Assembly (NCBI GenBank): GCA_033763635.1
Contig: JANRKG010000192.1
Coordinates: 1-35,838, forward strand
Length of the DNA stretch: 35,838 bases
Direction of reading: 5' to 3'
DNA from: JANRKG01 sp033763635
GTDB taxonomy: Bacteria > Cyanobacteriota > Cyanobacteriia > GCF-001939115
Each line of letters opens with the position of its first letter. The stretch's first letter is position 1. This document shows, piece after piece, positions 33,060-35,838 of this stretch. A model generated the notes under the pieces. It saw only the letters and a list, made by a program, of their open reading frames with translations, was not told the origin of the DNA and searched no databases. The position numbers and the translations under genes are program-made.

Positions 33060-34766
33060 GTGGGTCAGCACTCCCTCCCTCGATTCCGGCGATATGATGC
33101 CGAGGTCATCGCCCAATACTACCGCTACCGTCCCTGGATGGCGATCTGGCGGGCACTGAAAATTGTCTGGTTCTTCCTGGGGTTTGTCCTGGGATTGAAA
33201 TGGGATGACTGGTGGGGTGTTTCTGAAGCAAATAAGTTTCGGCGGGCTTCCCATCTCCGTCATGTCCTGACTGATTTGGGTCCGACCTTTATTAAGGTAG
33301 GACAGGCGCTTTCCACCCGTCCAGATCTCGTTCGTAAAGATTTTCTGGAAGAATTGGTCAAATTGCAGGACCAGTTGCCCCCCTTCCCGAACCCGATCGC
33401 CCTCAGAACGATTGAATCGGAACTGGATGCTTCCATCTCCGATATCTATGCCCAGATTTCCGAGATGCCCGTAGCGGCAGCGAGTTTGGGTCAGGTGTAC
33501 CGGGCGCGGTTGCGGACGGGAGAGGCAGTAGCGGTGAAGGTTCAGCGTCCGAACTTGCTCCCGACCCTCACCCTGGATCTCTATCTCATGCGTTGGGCGG
33601 CAAGTTGGCTAGCACCCTGGCTCCCCCTCAATTTGGGCCATGACCTGACGCTGATTGTGGATGAATTTGGTGCCAAGCTCTTTGAGGAAATCGATTACCT
33701 GAATGAGGGGCGCAATGCCGAAAAGTTTGCCACAAACTTTCAGGGTGATCCTCAGGTTAAAGTTCCAGCAATTTACTGGCGTTATACCACCCATTGTGTT
33801 TTGACCCTGGAATGGATTGATGGGTTTAAGCTCACGGATACAACAAAGGTCCGGGACGCGGGCTTAGATACGGATGCTCTGATTGAGATCGGGGTGACAT
33901 CTGGGTTGCAACAACTGTTAGAGCATGGGTTCTTCCATGCAGACCCCCACCCCGGTAATTTGTTTGCGATGTCGGATGGGCGCATGGCTTACATCGACTT
34001 CGGGATGATGGACCAGTTAGAAGAATTTACGAAGGAAACCTTAGTGGATTCGGTCGTTCATCTGATCAATAAAGATTATGTGGACCTGGCGAAAGACTTT
34101 GTGAAACTGGGTTTTCTGGCTCCCGATGCAGACATCTGGCCGATTATTCCGGCATTGGAAGCTGTGCTGGGGGACATCATGGGCGAAAGTGTGCGAGACT
34201 TCAACTTCAAGACGATTACCGATCGCTTCTCGGAGTTAATGTACGATTACCCCTTCCGAGTTCCCGCTAAATTTGCCCTGATCATCCGCTCCCTGGTCAC
34301 TCAGGAAGGGTTAGCCCTGAGCCTGAATCCTAACTTTAAGATCGTAGATGTTGCCTATCCCTATGTGGCGCGTCGTCTCTTAACAGGGGAATCCGCGAAC
34401 TTGCGGCGGCGCTTAATCGAGGTGTTGTTCAAAGATGGGAAGTTCCAGTGGGATCGTTTAGAGAATCTGATCAAGATTGCCCGAACCGACACCAACTTTG
34501 ATTTGCTGCCCACTGCCCAGTTAGGGTTGAGCTTTCTGCTCTCAGACGAAGGGCGGTTCCTGCGGAACCAGGTGTTGCTGGCCTTGACGGAGGACGATCG
34601 CCTCCATACCCAGGAAGTACAACGGTTGTGGGATCTGGTAAAGGATGATCTGGAACCCAGACGAATCTTCAACGCCGCGTGGGGTGCCTTTTTAGGAGCT
34701 TCCCAGGCGAGTGCAGCGTCCTTTCTTCCTGGCGTGGCGGCTTTCAACTTCAAGCCAGAAGCTTAA
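33060..34766 (+). CDS. ABC1/UbiB (AarF) atypical kinase family protein
   Basis: This 568-residue protein is of the ABC1K family, whose members support quinone and prenyl-lipid synthesis; cyanobacterial ones relate to plastid ABC1K proteins. The signature K79-VGQ of the KxGQ motif lies in FIKVGQALSTRPDL. The Ala-rich loop AAASLGQ (139-145) replaces the Gly-rich loop. ATP-site Lys160 (VAVKVQRP), HADPHPGNL (293-301) and Asp313 in the DFG motif (YIDFGM) are present. A hydrophobic stretch (about 34-47) near the N-terminus may touch the membrane. The start is GTG 33060, agreeing with the family N-terminus. A clear terminator follows. Its exact substrate is unknown. Confidence 0.92.
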   Translation: MGQHSLPRFRRYDAEVIAQYYRYRPWMAIWRALKIVWFFLGFVLGLKWDDWWGVSEANKFRRASHLRHVLTDLGPTFIKVGQALSTRPDLVRKDFLEELVKLQDQLPPFPNPIALRTIESELDASISDIYAQISEMPVAAASLGQVYRARLRTGEAVAVKVQRPNLLPTLTLDLYLMRWAASWLAPWLPLNLGHDLTLIVDEFGAKLFEEIDYLNEGRNAEKFATNFQGDPQVKVPAIYWRYTTHCVLTLEWIDGFKLTDTTKVRDAGLDTDALIEIGVTSGLQQLLEHGFFHADPHPGNLFAMSDGRMAYIDFGMMDQLEEFTKETLVDSVVHLINKDYVDLAKDFVKLGFLAPDADIWPIIPALEAVLGDIMGESVRDFNFKTITDRFSELMYDYPFRVPAKFALIIRSLVTQEGLALSLNPNFKIVDVAYPYVARRLLTGESANLRRRLIEVLFKDGKFQWDRLENLIKIARTDTNFDLLPTAQLGLSFLLSDEGRFLRNQVLLALTEDDRLHTQEVQRLWDLVKDDLEPRRIFNAAWGAFLGASQASAASFLPGVAAFNFKPEA

Positions 34767-34792
34767 CTGAGTCAGTAATCTTTACATCTTGT

Positions 34793-34828
34793 ACGGGAGC
34801 ACAGTAATACCATGCTCCCGTTTTATTT
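34793..34828 (+). terminator. Intrinsic terminator of the ABC1 kinase gene
   Basis: ACGGGAGCA (34793-34801) and TGCTCCCGT (34813-34821) make a perfect 9-bp stem with an 11-base loop, followed by TTTATTTT. It is 27 bases after the stop codon. Confidence 0.85.
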
Positions 34829-34994
34829 TGGCGTTAATCTCGTCTTGAAAGCTTTAGGGAAAGGTTATAAAGCCCAGGATGCTGTAGCCTTGTGCGAACG
34901 CTTGAGGGAGAAACTGATAACCTAAAGAACCTCCTGGCTTCTAGCAACGGAGAGCCGTTAGGACCCTGTTGTCCAAGAGTAGAATATTGTTGTT

Positions 34995-35270
34995 ATGACG
35001 TTTCAATGGGACCCAGACAAAGCGAGTAGCAATATCAAGAAGCATGGTGTGTCCTTTGAAGAAGCTGTCACAGTCTTCGGAGATCCCCTAGCTGTCACCA
35101 TTTCTGACCCTGACCACTCGGTAGGCGAGTTTCGCTTTCTGACAACAGGGCAATCAAGGCTACAACGGCTTTTGGTTGTGTCCCATACGGAACGAGAAGG
35201 GGAGGTGCGTTTGATTAGCGCCCGTTTAGCCACTCGGCAGGAGAAGCGACACTATGAGTCAGGAACCTGA
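34995..35270 (+). CDS. BrnT-family toxin
   Basis: This 91-residue toxin-antitoxin ribonuclease-like toxin (BrnT fold, RelE superfamily) has the N-terminus FQWDPDKASSNIKKHGVSFE and EAVTVFGDPLAVTISDPDHS. The core continues with a middle block LLVVSHTEREGEVRLISARL ending RQEKRHYESGT. Conserved Arg/Lys/Glu residues of the active site are present, so it looks intact. ATG at 34995 is the natural start. Its last 17 bases overlap the start of the next gene, a classical TA arrangement with toxin first. BrnT acts by cutting mRNA and stopping growth (known for the family). Confidence 0.85.
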   Translation: MTFQWDPDKASSNIKKHGVSFEEAVTVFGDPLAVTISDPDHSVGEFRFLTTGQSRLQRLLVVSHTEREGEVRLISARLATRQEKRHYESGT

Positions 35271-35469
35271 AGCAACAGTCAATGACGATGAAATGAGACC
35301 TGAATATGATTTTTCAGGTGGAGTTCGTGGTAAGTACTATGAAGCCTATACGCGATCGAGTAATGTTGTGGTTCTTGATCCAGATGTCGCAGAAGTCTTT
35401 CGAGACTCAGCTTCTGTGAATGAAGCGTTGCGACTAATTGCAAAGATTGCGAAGTCTGTCGCAATCTAA
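35254..35469 (+). CDS. Antitoxin partner of the BrnT-type toxin
   Basis: This 71-residue acidic/mixed protein starts with ATG inside the toxin gene (17-base overlap, different frame). It reads RPEYDFSGGVRGKYYEAYTR then VVVLDPDVAEVFRDSASVNE. This is a common partner of BrnT in cyanobacteria. It is not the classical BrnA (no KKQVTLRLD-like ribbon-helix-helix strand), although VVVLDPDVAEVF...VNEALRLI could form a small ribbon-helix-helix. It would neutralise the toxin and probably repress the pair (inference from position). Confidence 0.75.
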   Translation: MSQEPEATVNDDEMRPEYDFSGGVRGKYYEAYTRSSNVVVLDPDVAEVFRDSASVNEALRLIAKIAKSVAI

Positions 35470-35486
35470 CATAGGTGATGGAATAC

Positions 35487-35672
35487 AATCCCCTCTTGGG
35501 AGGGGTGGCCGTAGGCCGGGGTGGGCCAGGGGACTCGGCTAAGCCTAGACAACCTAATCCCCTCCTGGGAGGGGTGGCCGCAGGCCGGGGTGGGTCAGGA
35601 GACTCGGCTAAGCCTAGACAACCTAATCCCCTCCTGGGAGGGGTGGCCGTAGGCCGGGGTGGGTCAGGGGTT
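35487..35672. repeat. Tandem 69-bp repeat, 2.7 units
   Basis: Units begin at 35487, 35556 and 35625, each starting AATCCCCTC(C/T)TGGGAGGGG. Each contains a short palindrome (CCCCTCCTGGGAGGGG), the block GGCCG(T/C)AGGCCGGGGTGGG and, in units 1-2, ACTCGGCTAAGCCTAGACAA. The units differ by only a few bases. The third breaks off after GGGTCAGGGG. Confidence 0.85.
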
Positions 35673-35725
35673 GGGGCGATGTGCTGACTCTTTGAACACT
35701 GCTTTTGCGAAGGCTGAACCCACCC

Positions 35726-35836
35726 CTACCCCTCCCAGGAGGGGATTAGGAGATCTTCACGCAGATTTTCAGGCTCCGAAGTCCGATGTTCGAGTTCAGA
35801 AGTCAATTGTTGAGGCTCTGAACTCAATTGTTTGAG
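35726..35836 (-). CDS. Possible C-terminal end of a heptad-repeat protein running off the right edge
   Basis: On the minus strand one frame is open from the window end to TAG at 35726-35728, about 36 residues. It follows the 21-bp DNA repeat (units at 35778, 35799 and 35820) and so gives 7-residue units: KQLSSEP, QQLTSEL, EHRTSEP, ENLREDL, ending LIPSWEG. Heptads with Leu suggest a coiled coil. The last residues and the stop come from the inverted 69-bp module, so the true end may have been replaced by repeat DNA. It could also be plain non-coding repeat. Confidence 0.3.
   Translation of the reverse strand, partial: LKQLSSEPQQLTSELEHRTSEPENLREDLLIPSWEG
35728..35750. repeat. Inverted copy of the 69-bp repeat's palindromic start
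   Basis: These 23 bases are the exact reverse complement of 35622-35644, the start of the third 69-bp unit. Together they bracket about 83 bases and could form a large hairpin. Such CCCCTCCTGGGAGGGG modules recur in cyanobacterial intergenic DNA. Confidence 0.75.
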
Positions 35837-35838
35837 TT
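35778..35838. repeat. Degenerate 21-bp tandem repeat at the right edge
   Basis: Three units start at 35778, 35799 and 35820, each of the form GAAGTC(A/C)(A/G)(T)TGTT followed by a GAG-containing half. The third is cut by the window end. A partial earlier unit (AGGCTCC at 35771) is visible. The array continues outside. Confidence 0.65.

Noticed and set aside
35475..35687. 70-residue Gly-rich frame across the 69-bp repeat as a real gene
   Set aside because: The sequence is wholly repeat-derived with no independent coding signal; it is reported as a repeat and a finding only.

Overview
The window is a piece of a cyanobacterial chromosome. The evidence is the very frequent HIP1-type octamer GCGATCGC and its core CGATCG, and a gene set typical of the phylum: RbcR (Ycf30), a 473-residue NADP-isocitrate dehydrogenase with the cyanobacterial insertion, AcnB, eukaryotic-type Ser/Thr kinases with TPR or Cys-motif modules, a phytochrome-like GAF histidine kinase, a deoxyhypusine-synthase-like protein and a 2Fe-2S ferredoxin. 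Moderate GC, large intergenic regions with small repeats and the paralogue content suggest a filamentous, Leptolyngbya/Oscillatoria-like lineage; that last step is inference.

Layout. 1-2 kb: an SRPBCC protein, a 60-residue membrane protein and a YihY/BrkB membrane protein. 2.1-6.9 kb: cobalamin-dependent methionine synthase (metH) followed by a membrane-anchored Pro/Ser/Thr-rich protein. 7-9.6 kb: icd (minus strand) diverging from a NarL-type response regulator. 9.6-10.7 kb: a 1.08 kb gap with a MITE-like element, a good promoter and an A/T-rich triple repeat, leading to a deoxyhypusine-synthase-like gene. 12-14.7 kb: acnB (minus). 15.2-19.3 kb: a small conserved protein, a membrane-anchored coiled-coil protein with a TerB-C-like end, and a kinase-TPR protein. 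20.2-24.5 kb: a CRP-family regulator with an NtcA-like recognition helix, convergent across two strong hairpins with a soluble PAS/GAF/PAS histidine kinase. 24.7-28.4 kb (minus): rbcR, a Cys-motif Ser/Thr kinase and a membrane-anchored PstS-like protein, probably one operon. 28.6-31 kb: a possibly roadblock-like protein, a ferredoxin, and convergent fetB. 31-34.8 kb: a lipoprotein, a DegT-family aminotransferase and an ABC1/UbiB kinase. 35-35.5 kb: a BrnT-type toxin with an overlapping partner. The right edge holds a 69-bp tandem repeat with an inverted copy and a 21-bp repeat that may be the end of a gene lying outside.

How the genes may work together. acnB and icd catalyse consecutive steps from citrate to 2-oxoglutarate, the nitrogen-status signal of cyanobacteria. 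Each has a perfect GTA-N8-TAC (NtcA-type) box in its upstream region. The CRP-family regulator at 20.2 kb carries a recognition helix nearly the same as NtcA's, so it could read related boxes. RbcR, the CO2-fixation regulator, appears co-transcribed with a kinase and an anchored phosphate-binding-type protein, which looks like signalling rather than transport because no PstCAB genes are present. The histidine kinase carries two cysteines with the 28-residue spacing of dual-cysteine cyanobacteriochromes. Four copies (one degenerate) of a roughly 100-115 bp MITE-like palindromic element sit in the gaps.
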